Of a stretch of DNA of 23,425 bases, positions 14,527 through 23,425 are shown piece by piece (position 1 is the stretch's first letter; every line of letters starts with the position of its first letter). The stretch lies in contig JAEOUN010000054.1 of assembly GCA_016839245.1 (NCBI GenBank), positions 1 to 23,425 on the forward strand, given 5' to 3'. The position numbers and the translations under genes are program-made. A model generated the notes under the pieces. That model searched no databases. It was not told the origin of the DNA and saw nothing but the letters and a program-made list of their open reading frames with translations. Source of the DNA: Candidatus Thorarchaeota archaeon. Lineage in GTDB: Archaea > Asgardarchaeota > Thorarchaeia > Thorarchaeales > Thorarchaeaceae.

Positions 14527-17500
14527 TTAATCTAGATTTATCCCAAGACTATCAAGAAGAGCATCTAGATCTGCCTTCGAGAGGCTCTTTGCTTCTTCCA
14601 GAATAATATCAATCTCTTCTCCTGCCATGCCTTTCTTGAGGAGCTTCTTTCGGAGATCTTCAATTTCTCCAGGTAGATCCTGAAGCTGAATGCTTTCCTT
14701 TGAGGGCTTTTCCTTTACAGGTTTTGCTAGGACATCTGCACGACGAGCTCGTTCTTGTTCTATTACTTCCTTCAGGAAACCGGGTCTCTCACTTGCTTTC
14801 ATTCTAGCTAGGTCAGCTCTGAAAGCCTCAATTTCAGATTCACCAAGACCAGTGATTGACGCTAATTCTTCAAGCAAATCGTTTACCTCAGGTACTGTAG
14901 TGACAATTGGTTCTGGCGCAATATCTTCTGAAGGCTTTTGCAGTTTTATAGGTGCTAAGTCTTCATTTACAATTGCCATAGCAATATTTTGTCTTGAATT
15001 AACCTTTGGTGGTTTTGGAATCCTGCCTTTTCGAAGTGCTCTCATCATCCGTTCCATAGCACGAATTAGAACTGGAATACTCCATATTTTGACATAACCA
15101 ACAATGAGCATTGCAATGATGAAAAGACTAAATCCTCCACCTATCGCTAGATTCTGTTGGAATTGTTGTTGAGGTGAGATATCAGACTGAACATTAATGG
15201 TAATTGTCTGTGCATAGTATCCATCTTTTGTGAAAGTAATGGTAATAGTATGAGTGCCGCCCTGAAGAGAGCGGAAGTACATTGTATAGACACCATCTTC
15301 AACACTCAACAGATTCTCGATATATGTGATACTTGTATTGGAATAATCCAATGTTATAGTGGCACCATCGATTCCTTCTCCATGGTCTAGATCCCAGAAA
15401 GTTAGAGGTATTGAAAATCCTGTATTTGGTGATGTGAGTATATCCAATGTGGAATAATGCAATTCGGTTATAATTTTCCGAACAGTTATTTCAACTGAAA
15501 TTGAAGAGATTACATACTTTGTAGTCTGGAAGTAAATTTCAAATGTGTAAGTGCCATACGTCAGTGTTCCAGGAATCATTAATGTGAAATTACCATTTGA
15601 CTCGAGCACTAATTCATAGGTGCCAAGTTGTGTTGATATAGCTAAACCATTGACATCAGTAATTTGAGACTGATCCAAGTCATTCTGAATCATAAATTCT
15701 AATTCAATTGTATCGTTAATGGCGAGTGAATAAGATTGAATGCCATAAATTGTAGCGGGCATAGCATATATCTGAACCTTAGCCACAACAGACCGTGTCG
15801 TGTAATTTGTAAGATCAAATCGGACTACTAAATCATAGACTCCAGGAGTAGTAATTGATATTTCAAGAGTAATAAGATAAGTCCCATTCGCAAGGTGTGT
15901 AACATGAGGTGAACCACCTTCCCAGATTGCTGTGACCGTTGCTCCATTAATACCGATACCATGTTGAAGATCTTCATAGTAGAAGAGGTATTCTAATGTA
16001 TCACCATAGTAACCACTCTGAAGTGTATCAGCAGAATCAACTCGTGCATTAGTTGTAATTGGTAAAATAGTCACGATTATTGATTTTATGGCAGTAAAGT
16101 AGCCATCTTTTGAAGCAGTTATACGTAGGTATATTGACTGTGATGGTAAGGAACTGATGTCAATATTCACACTATAAGTATGATTTGCCAATTCGGTGAA
16201 ATTGCCCGTTAGACTGCCCAAGGTGTAAGATATGTTGGCATTTTGAATGAGAGCATTATAGAAGGTATCATTATAGATTGCCAAAACTGAAAGAGTATCG
16301 CCAAAATATACTGTGATAACAGAGGGGTTACCAACTAGTTTCAGTTCAGAATAGATTGGTACGATTTGTATATCAATGAGAGTTTCCAAGAAGATGTGAT
16401 TTGTTGTGACTGCTCTTATGATAAGTGGATATTGACTAATTACAAAACCACTCACATCAAGATTGCCTGTATAATATCCATTCATTATACTAGTAAGTGG
16501 ATACACGGTTCCATTGAATTCCATCGTAGCGGTAGCAGTTGTAACTGGCAATCCTGAAATGGTATCATTCAAGTAAATTTGAATATCTACATCAGTATTA
16601 ACTACAACTTCGTAGATAGAAGATTCTGGTAAAATTTGACCTGTCGCTTTTGAGATAACAAGGGTAAAGGATTTCTGTCTATCCTGATAGTATTGCTTCG
16701 ATACAGTAATAGAGGGTTGGTAGACTCCAAAATTATTTAATGAAGTAAGAAGATTATAGCTATAATATCCATTCTCAAGTTCTACAAAATAATACAATAC
16801 ACCATTCCAAATCATAGTTGCAGTCATTCCAGTGACAGGTGTGTTGTAGTATGGTTCTCTTACCTGAAACGTGATATTGACATATTCTCCCCAATCAGCG
16901 TAATAAGCTGATTTTTCGAGATAGATTTCTACTGTCGAAGCACCAGGTTGAATTGACACAGTTGCTTGTGAACTCTGATAGAATGGTTTGTCAGCGAAGA
17001 CAGTAAAGGTATATTTCTGCGACAAAAGTCCAGTTGTCTGAATTGTGATTGTATAGATTCCATTTCCAATCTCATCAATAACATAACTTGTGAGAGTCCA
17101 ATCTGTTGAGATGGTTGCTCCATTGAGGAGTATGTTATGATCAAAATCTTTCAATGTCAGAGTTATTTCAATTGGAACACCAACGGCAGATGAGCCAAGA
17201 GGTGGTGCTTCTGCAATTAACGATGTTTGAATTTGCTTAATTGTAGCAGGCACATCTAGAGTTGTTCTTGGTGCATAGAAGGGGATACCGGATTTGCTTA
17301 AGGTAATGTCAAAATATACAACACCAGTATCACCAAAGATACTGCTGTTGATTATTATTCGATACAATCCACCTACTTCAGTTTCAAGAGAATAGGTTAC
17401 AGTTCCATTATCACTAGTAATATCCAAGTCTGCGCCGTCAATGCCATTTCCAGTCAGATAGTCGATGTAACTGATTTCGATTGTAATGTTATCATTGTAA

Positions 17501-20500
17501 GGTGTATCTTCCACAAGCGGAAATAGGATCTGCGTAGAGCGTTCCACAGTACTAACTGTAGTTGTGGTGTCACGAGGAGCATAATAGGGTATTCCACTAC
17601 TCTTGTCAATTGCAATCTGAATTTGATAACCAACAACAAGTTCGGTTGGATTTACTATTGTTGAGCTAAAGACTATCTCGTAATATGTCACTCGATCATA
17701 GAGTGAATATTGACCTGATGTAATCACAATATGTGAAGGACCGTGAGACAGAGTAATATGAGATTGATCAATAGGAATCTTTACGCCAGTCAGAAAATCA
17801 GTGTATTTGAATTTTATGATTATGTTCTCTTGGAAAGGTACATCTCCAGGAGTCTGTGTGATAAGAATTTGAGTTGTTCGTTGAGTAACTCTAGCAAAAA
17901 TATTCAAAGTCCCTTCCAAGTAATAAGGAACTCCCGAATAGGTCACATTAATCTGAAGTAGATAGACATTGGGAGAACCAAGATCAACAGTGTTAATTTC
18001 AATCAAGTATTGACCATCAGTGAGATATGTAATCCAATAGTTTGAATCTGGCACTAAGGTTATTGTACTATTACCATCAATAGTAATTGTAGCTCCTAGA
18101 ATTCCTTCGCCTGAGCTATCATCTGTATATGTCACTATGAAACTCATAGTATTTTGATAGGCTGTAGGATCAGGACTGTCATAACCTAGTTGAGTAGATC
18201 TCTTAAGAATAGAAACATCAAAGGTTTCTATTGCAGTGGCATAGTTACTATTTGTATGTACAATTGTCACAGTAAGCGAATACAAACCATCTGAAACGAA
18301 TGCAGTTGTATTTAGAGTGACAATAAAATGTCCCTCGGGAACATAGACAACTGTATAGTTCCCAGCACCTACATTTAGAATCAAAGTACCGGTCATACCT
18401 ACTATTGTTCCATCTACAATGTCCGTGAAGACAAACTCAATAGTAATATTATTGCCCCATTGACCGGGTGCAAAGGAGAGGTGCGAAACTTGTGTAGCTC
18501 TAAGAATAACATTGACAGTAAATGTCTTGCTGCTAACAGATGAATAGAATGGCGAATCGCTCCAAGTGAGATTTAGATGTAAGGTATGTAGTCCAACACT
18601 GAGTGAAGAAGTGTTTATCCATAGTGAAAATTCTTTGGTAATCTCATTGTACGTGAACCAGTAATCTACTCCCAGATCATTCAATTGCTTTTCTAGCTGG
18701 GATGAATTCTGAATCTTTGTTGAAGTCAAAGTATCAACATAGCCAAATCTAAATTCAGCAATCTCACCATAAGGCGTAGACGCAACAGGTGAATAATCAA
18801 TGTAGGTTGGACGATCTAAGACAATGAGGGAAATCGTAATCGTCTTGTTTTCATATAATGGCGACACTCCCTTCTTCCACATGAAATCAATCTGAAAGTG
18901 AAAAGTATCAGTACTTGGAAATAGTGAGCTATCCAATGAGAAGATGTATGTACCTGGTGATGTTGAAGATTCGTAATATGTAAAATCACTTTGGGTGACC
19001 GAGTGACCACCTTCAAGTGCAATCACATACAAAATCACGTTATGTTCTGTTGAATTACTAATCTTCTGAGAACTGACAATATCCCAATAGACAAGCGTAA
19101 ACTCAAAGGAATCCAAATAATATGTTGCAGTCGGTGCAAGTTCAAGGTATAGGTCAGTATCAGTACCAGTAATCCGTACAGAGGTTTCAATTGTCTGACT
19201 ATAGAACTTATCAACAGCGCCAATCCATTCTATTGTAATTGTTAGATTCTTCCAACCGATACTACCCCATTGATCACTTAGTAAAGTTATATTATAGTGA
19301 CCTATTCCTAATGAAGAATCGGTACTTGTGTATACTAGTATAGGTACATCTAATGAGGTGACAGTAACTCTGACTTCGCCAGTGCTATTATCAATACCAA
19401 CTCTCAAATCAGTATCTTGATAATATACCAAAATTGAAATCGTACTTCCATAAGGCGTTTGAGTGATTGGTTGATCCAAAACAAATAGTGTATTCCTCTT
19501 TCGGATTTCAACTCCAATATCAAAAGTATGATTTAGATAATCATCCTTTGCTACATTGAAAGTAACCGTGATGAGATCCTCAGAACCAGTGAGTATGTCA
19601 TCAGACTGAGTGTAAATAGTGATGTTGTACACACCTAGAGTAGAGGTCTCAAAGACTGTATAGTTCTGCTCTCCAGAAGAATGGAATGATGTCCAATTGC
19701 AGGTAATGGAATCACTCGCTCCCGTTATTGGTTGGTTATGATCGGTATCAGTCCATGTAAGAAGGAATGATTTTGCTTCACCGACAGGAATTGACAACTG
19801 ATTGGATGTGTATTTGATTGAGTTATAGATTTCTCTAACGCCTACATAGATGAGCATAGATTGTGGTTCAATAAACGAGCCAGTAGCATTGACAGTCACA
19901 GGATATTCATCAATGCTTATCCCTGTCACGTCGAGTAGAAATTCATATTCTCCACCGCTATGTGGCGTTACCGTATATGGATTAGGCCACGAGCAAGACA
20001 AACTTGCAGTGTTGATTGGAGTTCCATCAGTTCTCTTAAAGAACACAGTGAAACTTTGATCATCACCAACAGGTCCTAAAATTCCAGGATAGTCAGGAGA
20101 TGTCAATGTTGCCGCGTAGTTTACATTTATTGTAAGGATTGTTGAATCAGAATCAAAATTGGGATGAGTCCAATTAACATTCATAGTATATTGTCCATTA
20201 CTTGGAAGCAATGATGTGTCTATTACCTTTGTATATTCACCATTCGCATTATCGTCGAAGGTATCAATACCAAGATCCCAATCTAAAGTCATTGTTCCAC
20301 CAGGGACAAGGACAGAGCTATCTGTATCTGACACTTGTAGGATAATTAAGAGTAGATCACCATAGGTGACATTGGCAATCATTGTTCCTACCGCATCTGT
20401 TGGATATAGAATGTCAATATCAGAAGCATGAGTGATAGTGAAAGGTCTCTTGAAGAATCCGACTGAATTCCATACACCATCTGAACCAATATTGTTTGTT

Positions 20501-22266
20501 ACTGCTTGAACCATCCAATTACCTGCAGAGGCATTAGCACCACTAACAGTGAAAGTAGTTGATGCTGCATAACCTGCTGAATCAACAGCAGCAGAAAGAA
20601 CCTGCCATACCGATTCATCCGGGTCATAGAAGGTGAAATTAACCAGTGCTCCCTCATATTGGCTTCCAACATAAGCTCGCACACGTGATGTATCTCCTGC
20701 TCGTAAGTCTACAGTTGATGCCCAATTGGATAGACCAGGATCATAGAGCTCTATATTTGAAATCATATTAGGAGATGTACTCAGGACACGCCAGTATCCA
20801 TATCGTCCGGGTTCACTTGTGATATCATATGTTGAAACATTAATATAATTATCACCTGGATTACCTCCTGTCCAACCACTTGTCAAGTTTGTTGTTGGAG
20901 CGAGTGGTTCAGCCAGGAAGTATACATCTCTGTTTGCAGGAAGTGTTTCATTAAAGAAATAATAGCTAGCATATCCAGTTGGTATTTTTGCTCTGAAATA
21001 CGATGTGAAGTATGCGTCTGATCCGTTAGTTATTCGAAATCTCTCGCCATAAGCTGAAGGACTGATTTCATAATGACTTGGAATGTCATACCTCCTTGCA
21101 TACAAATCAACTGTCATATCAAAGTCAATGAAGATGGTTTTGTCTGGATTTGGTGTTGAAGGAATTGGTGTCCATGAAAATGTCAGAGCCACTGGTGAAG
21201 TGGTCCAAGGAATACTAGGAATTTGAGTTATTGAACATGTTCCTCGGGATGCACCATTACTGACAGTAAGATCATTCATCTGCAGATTAATTTCACTGGG
21301 ATTGACATAAGTCTTCAAGAAGAGTTCAACATTATCGAACCTTGCTTGTGGATGAATATTCGGTGCATAACCGACTGTGGCCAGTGATAGAAGTCCAATT
21401 CTCGTGGTTATTGATGTATCGCCAGGCAATCCAAAGGTACTAGAGTCAACCGAAATCAATCCGGTGTTGTACCAAGTTTCTTCAGCATCGATATCCTCAA
21501 AGACAAGTCGCCAGACATCAACTCCCTCAATATTAGCGTATAGACGGAATGAGCCAGTCATACCATAATGTGTATCGTCTACAGTATTCGCCCAATAGTC
21601 CATTCTTAATGCAGACCATATTACTGTTCCACGATTTACTGTTGTGACCTGTTGATACCAAGCAGCATCATTTGCATCGTAATAATACGGTTCCGATGAG
21701 CTATCTGAGTTAATATCAACTTGCACACAATCATCATCGGTTCCATGACCATCATCAACCCATGATGCACTCACAGTACTATAGCCTGCACTTGATGTCG
21801 CTACTCTAGTCCATCCACTATATCCGCCATCAAATCCCGGATTTGTAATCCAAGTTCGATTTTCTGTAAGAGATGAAATCGAAACCTCAGCTCTATACGC
21901 TTCCCAACCAGTTCCAATTGCAACCGTTGGCTGAGCTGAAGAGGTGCCGCTTCCAGAAATGTAATTCATCTGAAGGTCAGGAAATGAATTGAAGCTATTT
22001 CCGTATTCAGAACCAACTAGAGGTTCGCTGTATCCATTCCATTCAATCCATCCTTGGTCAGTGAGAACAAATCTATGTAGCTCTTCATTCGGACCGACAG
22101 GGATAACTTCGCCGTTTCCAATGTCAACCAAACGAACACCACTGTCATCATTATTTATAGCTTGATCCGTATTACTACTTATCATGTTCTGTGGAATTAC
22201 AAACACGGATGATAGCATCATGACTGCAAGAAACACAATTGGAATTAATTGACGGGAAGTTTTCAC
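14527..22266 (-). CDS. Giant membrane-anchored surface protein with about 17 Ig-like repeats
   Basis: A 2579-residue surface protein. It has an N-terminal signal peptide (about 1-25), a jelly-roll, carbohydrate-binding-module-like domain (about 137-320, opening NPGFDGGYSGW and closing ARFDNVELFL), a beta-rich region to about 613, roughly 17 tandem Ig-like domains of about 103 residues (about 614-2363), one TM helix (about 2370-2391) and a cytosolic tail of 188 residues. N-x-S/T sequons are frequent outside. The tail starts SIPVLIRAMERMMRAL, then KGRIPKP, NEDLAP and QERARRA, and is shared with the upstream gene but not assigned to a family. The start is GTG at 22266, with GGAGGG upstream, overlapping the preceding stop as GTGA. 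Function is inferred to be a cell-surface stalk or adhesin with a signalling or anchoring tail. I see no sortase signal, protease domain or dockerin. Confidence 0.88.
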   Translation of the reverse strand: MKTSRQLIPIVFLAVMMLSSVFVIPQNMISSNTDQAINNDDSGVRLVDIGNGEVIPVGPNEELHRFVLTDQGWIEWNGYSEPLVGSEYGNSFNSFPDLQMNYISGSGTSSAQPTVAIGTGWEAYRAEVSISSLTENRTWITNPGFDGGYSGWTRVATSSAGYSTVSASWVDDGHGTDDDCVQVDINSDSSSEPYYYDANDAAWYQQVTTVNRGTVIWSALRMDYWANTVDDTHYGMTGSFRLYANIEGVDVWRLVFEDIDAEETWYNTGLISVDSSTFGLPGDTSITTRIGLLSLATVGYAPNIHPQARFDNVELFLKTYVNPSEINLQMNDLTVSNGASRGTCSITQIPSIPWTTSPVALTFSWTPIPSTPNPDKTIFIDFDMTVDLYARRYDIPSHYEISPSAYGERFRITNGSDAYFTSYFRAKIPTGYASYYFFNETLPANRDVYFLAEPLAPTTNLTSGWTGGNPGDNYINVSTYDITSEPGRYGYWRVLSTSPNMISNIELYDPGLSNWASTVDLRAGDTSRVRAYVGSQYEGALVNFTFYDPDESVWQVLSAAVDSAGYAASTTFTVSGANASAGNWMVQAVTNNIGSDGVWNSVGFFKRPFTITHASDIDILYPTDAVGTMIANVTYGDLLLIILQVSDTDSSVLVPGGTMTLDWDLGIDTFDDNANGEYTKVIDTSLLPSNGQYTMNVNWTHPNFDSDSTILTINVNYAATLTSPDYPGILGPVGDDQSFTVFFKRTDGTPINTASLSCSWPNPYTVTPHSGGEYEFLLDVTGISIDEYPVTVNATGSFIEPQSMLIYVGVREIYNSIKYTSNQLSIPVGEAKSFLLTWTDTDHNQPITGASDSITCNWTSFHSSGEQNYTVFETSTLGVYNITIYTQSDDILTGSEDLITVTFNVAKDDYLNHTFDIGVEIRKRNTLFVLDQPITQTPYGSTISILVYYQDTDLRVGIDNSTGEVRVTVTSLDVPILVYTSTDSSLGIGHYNITLLSDQWGSIGWKNLTITIEWIGAVDKFYSQTIETSVRITGTDTDLYLELAPTATYYLDSFEFTLVYWDIVSSQKISNSTEHNVILYVIALEGGHSVTQSDFTYYESSTSPGTYIFSLDSSLFPSTDTFHFQIDFMWKKGVSPLYENKTITISLIVLDRPTYIDYSPVASTPYGEIAEFRFGYVDTLTSTKIQNSSQLEKQLNDLGVDYWFTYNEITKEFSLWINTSSLSVGLHTLHLNLTWSDSPFYSSVSSKTFTVNVILRATQVSHLSFAPGQWGNNITIEFVFTDIVDGTIVGMTGTLILNVGAGNYTVVYVPEGHFIVTLNTTAFVSDGLYSLTVTIVHTNSNYATAIETFDVSILKRSTQLGYDSPDPTAYQNTMSFIVTYTDDSSGEGILGATITIDGNSTITLVPDSNYWITYLTDGQYLIEINTVDLGSPNVYLLQINVTYSGVPYYLEGTLNIFARVTQRTTQILITQTPGDVPFQENIIIKFKYTDFLTGVKIPIDQSHITLSHGPSHIVITSGQYSLYDRVTYYEIVFSSTIVNPTELVVGYQIQIAIDKSSGIPYYAPRDTTTTVSTVERSTQILFPLVEDTPYNDNITIEISYIDYLTGNGIDGADLDITSDNGTVTYSLETEVGGLYRIIINSSIFGDTGVVYFDITLSKSGIPFYAPRTTLDVPATIKQIQTSLIAEAPPLGSSAVGVPIEITLTLKDFDHNILLNGATISTDWTLTSYVIDEIGNGIYTITIQTTGLLSQKYTFTVFADKPFYQSSQATVSIQPGASTVEIYLEKSAYYADWGEYVNITFQVREPYYNTPVTGMTATMIWNGVLYYFVELENGYYSYNLLTSLNNFGVYQPSITVSKQYYQDRQKSFTLVISKATGQILPESSIYEVVVNTDVDIQIYLNDTISGLPVTTATATMEFNGTVYPLTSIMNGYYTGNLDVSGFVISQYPLIIRAVTTNHIFLETLIDIQIVPIYSELKLVGNPSVITVYFGDTLSVLAIYNDTFYNALIQNANISYTLGSLTGNFTELANHTYSVNIDISSLPSQSIYLRITASKDGYFTAIKSIIVTILPITTNARVDSADTLQSGYYGDTLEYLFYYEDLQHGIGINGATVTAIWEGGSPHVTHLANGTYLITLEISITTPGVYDLVVRFDLTNYTTRSVVAKVQIYAMPATIYGIQSYSLAINDTIELEFMIQNDLDQSQITDVNGLAISTQLGTYELVLESNGNFTLMIPGTLTYGTYTFEIYFQTTKYVISSISVEITVRKIITELHYSTLDILTSPNTGFSIPLTFWDLDHGEGIDGATITLDYSNTSITYIENLLSVEDGVYTMYFRSLQGGTHTITITFTKDGYYAQTITINVQSDISPQQQFQQNLAIGGGFSLFIIAMLIVGYVKIWSIPVLIRAMERMMRALRKGRIPKPPKVNSRQNIAMAIVNEDLAPIKLQKPSEDIAPEPIVTTVPEVNDLLEELASITGLGESEIEAFRADLARMKASERPGFLKEVIEQERARRADVLAKPVKEKPSKESIQLQDLPGEIEDLRKKLLKKGMAGEEIDIILEEAKSLSKADLDALLDSLGINLD
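15178..20427 (-). repeat. Array of about 17 diverged Ig-like protein repeats
   Basis: Between residues about 614 and 2363 of the giant protein, units of about 95-120 residues recur. The consensus opens with a strand such as STQILF..., then TPYG/N, then a strand plus Y.D...G.GI.GA.I, then NG.Y.I.I, and ends Y......V.V..R. Best matching copies start near residues reading STQLGYDS, TTQILITQ and STQILFPL. Copies differ widely in DNA sequence, so the array is old rather than recently amplified. The count of 17 is by eye and may be off by one or two. Confidence 0.7.
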
Positions 22267-23425
22267 TCATCCATCCCTCCTATTTCGTTAAGTAGAGCAT
22301 CTATTTCTGCACGTGTTAGATTCCTTGCTTGTTCAACCATGAGATCAGCCTCAGTTTCCTCGATACCCATCTTCATCAAACGCTCTTTAAGATGAACAAG
22401 TTCTTCCTCTGAAAGCTTTTCTTCAACTTCACCTTCGATTCCAACCTTTTCTGAAACCTCAGCTTCAGCAAGCTCTTTTGCACGTCTCGCACGTTCTTGC
22501 TTTAATACCTCATTAATGAAACCAGCGCGTTCACTGGGTTTCATCTTGTCAAGATCTCTACGGAGAATATGAATGTCATCGGGAGTCAGACCAACAACAT
22601 AAGCAAGCTGATCAAGTAGTTCTTCTACATCCATAGCAGAAACATCAACTGTAGACAGTGCAACATCGTCCAAAGTTTTCGTTATATGCAATGGTGCTAA
22701 ATCTTCATTCATAATATCGACTAACATTAATCGCCTTAATGGAACATCAGCTGGTTTTGGAATCCTGCCTTTATTTAGAGAGCCAATCATTTTCCTAATG
22801 ATTCTCAAAAGTTTTGGAACTGAGAGCACTCTAATGTATAGTGCAGCAAATGCAGCTAATGCAAGGAATGCTAAAGTCCCGTACTGAAAACCAGCAACAA
22901 GAGCCTGTTGTTGTGGACTGAGCTCTGTATAGATGTCGACAATAACAGTTGCAACCTCGTAGTTATCCTTACTGAATTCAATTCGTAATGAATAGAAGGC
23001 AAGATTGGGTGCTCTAAAAGCTAAGGAATAAGTACCATTTCCCCAGTCAATATCTTGCTCCTCTACACGGATAAGCCCATCATCAACACGACTAGCAATT
23101 TGTATGAAATTAATATCAGGTTCTTGAATAATCATATTATGATCTTTGTCTAAATAGGTGACATTGACATAGAAAAGTTGACCTACATAGATAGTACCTT
23201 TTATTCCCGTAGATTCGACCTCTGTATCAATTAGACGAATTGCAAGATACAAGACGATCTCAGCTCGCGAATAGTTGCCTTTTGATATCGAAATTGTGAT
23301 TCTATAGGGACTTGAACGGTCAGGCAGATTCGATGAAAGGCCCGATTCTGCAGGACCAAATCGGTAACTACCATTTCCTAAGTTTGTCAAGATGACAGGT
23401 GCAAACTCCCAAATTGCAGTAGCTA
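22263..23425 (-). CDS. Ig-repeat membrane-anchored surface protein, N-terminus beyond the window
   Basis: This gene is cut by the right edge. The frame stays open to position 23425, and the residues before the first in-frame start-like TTG (23390) read ATAIWEFAPVILTNLGNGSY, which is the middle of an Ig-like repeat, so the true start lies outside. The visible part holds about one and a half Ig-like domains, a SPQQQ linker, one TM helix and a cytosolic tail of about 190 residues. The tail aligns without gaps over its first 120 residues with that of the giant protein (about 43% identical by eye), sharing KGRIPKP, NEDLAP, MKxSERxGF and QERARRA. It ends at TGA 22263-22265, overlapping the GTG start of the downstream gene. 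The two are probably one operon and may form a complex; full length and N-terminal domains are unknown. Confidence 0.85.
   Translation of the reverse strand, partial: ATAIWEFAPVILTNLGNGSYRFGPAESGLSSNLPDRSSPYRITISISKGNYSRAEIVLYLAIRLIDTEVESTGIKGTIYVGQLFYVNVTYLDKDHNMIIQEPDINFIQIASRVDDGLIRVEEQDIDWGNGTYSLAFRAPNLAFYSLRIEFSKDNYEVATVIVDIYTELSPQQQALVAGFQYGTLAFLALAAFAALYIRVLSVPKLLRIIRKMIGSLNKGRIPKPADVPLRRLMLVDIMNEDLAPLHITKTLDDVALSTVDVSAMDVEELLDQLAYVVGLTPDDIHILRRDLDKMKPSERAGFINEVLKQERARRAKELAEAEVSEKVGIEGEVEEKLSEEELVHLKERLMKMGIEETEADLMVEQARNLTRAEIDALLNEIGGMDE

Noticed and set aside
14690..15097. A 135-codon plus-strand open frame opposite the tail of the giant protein
   Set aside because: It is antisense to the conserved tail coding sequence, has serine-arginine-rich shadow composition and no independent support.
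15178..20427. Recent DNA-level tandem duplication or phase-variable repeats in the giant gene
   Set aside because: Repeat units are similar only at protein-pattern level; I saw no long identical DNA runs or short-unit slippage tracts.
23391..23425. A start for the last minus-strand gene at the TTG at 23390
   Set aside because: The frame remains open to the window edge and the preceding residues continue a typical Ig-like repeat, so the gene is truncated by the window.

Overview
The window looks like a piece of an archaeal chromosome, most probably from an Asgard archaeon (Thorarchaeota-like); this is inferred from gene content, not from a marker gene. The signs are archaeal promoters (TATA-like boxes about 25 nt before leaderless or short-leader starts, T-tract 3' ends), an archaeal/eukaryotic-type tyrosyl-tRNA synthetase whose signatures read more like the eukaryotic enzyme, a protein with a degenerate Rab/Ras-like GTPase domain, a PPP-family phosphatase, and very large membrane-anchored Ig-like repeat proteins. 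Base composition is AT-rich. I see no insertion sequence, CRISPR array, tRNA or rRNA.

Layout. (1) 9-3600, minus strand: a duplicated FtsX/MacB-type ABC permease behind a palindromic operator, and a small membrane-anchored single-Ig-domain protein. (2) 3601-4212, no protein gene: about 180 bp of GC-rich DNA that folds, on paper, into a tight four-way junction closed by a 9-bp helix. This is a strong candidate for an unassigned structured RNA on the minus strand. (3) 4228-6495, plus: a PIN-domain protein with a long helical region, followed by a small three-pass membrane protein with an acidic tail. (4) 6621-6983, minus: a cupin, divergent from (5) 7075-9552, plus: a compact operon of pseudo-GTPase, TIGR00725/LOG-like protein and PPP phosphatase. 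The 91-bp divergent region holds two clear inverted repeats, one of which straddles the pseudo-GTPase start codon. (6) 9647-14492, plus: DUF362 protein, UbiA/DPPR-synthase-like prenyltransferase, PHP-domain phosphoesterase, flippase-like membrane protein, and tyrosyl-tRNA synthetase. (7) 14527-23425, minus: a 2579-residue surface protein with about 17 Ig-like repeats, preceded by a related protein cut by the right edge. The two overlap by GTGA and share a conserved cytosolic tail of about 190 residues that I cannot name.

How the genes fit together (inference). Region 7 builds long glycosylatable surface stalks with a common cytosolic signalling or anchoring domain. Regions 1 and 6 fit envelope work: substrate extrusion, polyprenyl or lipid-linked sugar chemistry, and lipid flipping. 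Region 5 looks like an archaeal set of eukaryote-like signalling genes. The most unusual items are the four-way-junction RNA, the Rab-like pseudo-GTPase with its inverted-repeat promoter, and the shared tail of the giant surface proteins.
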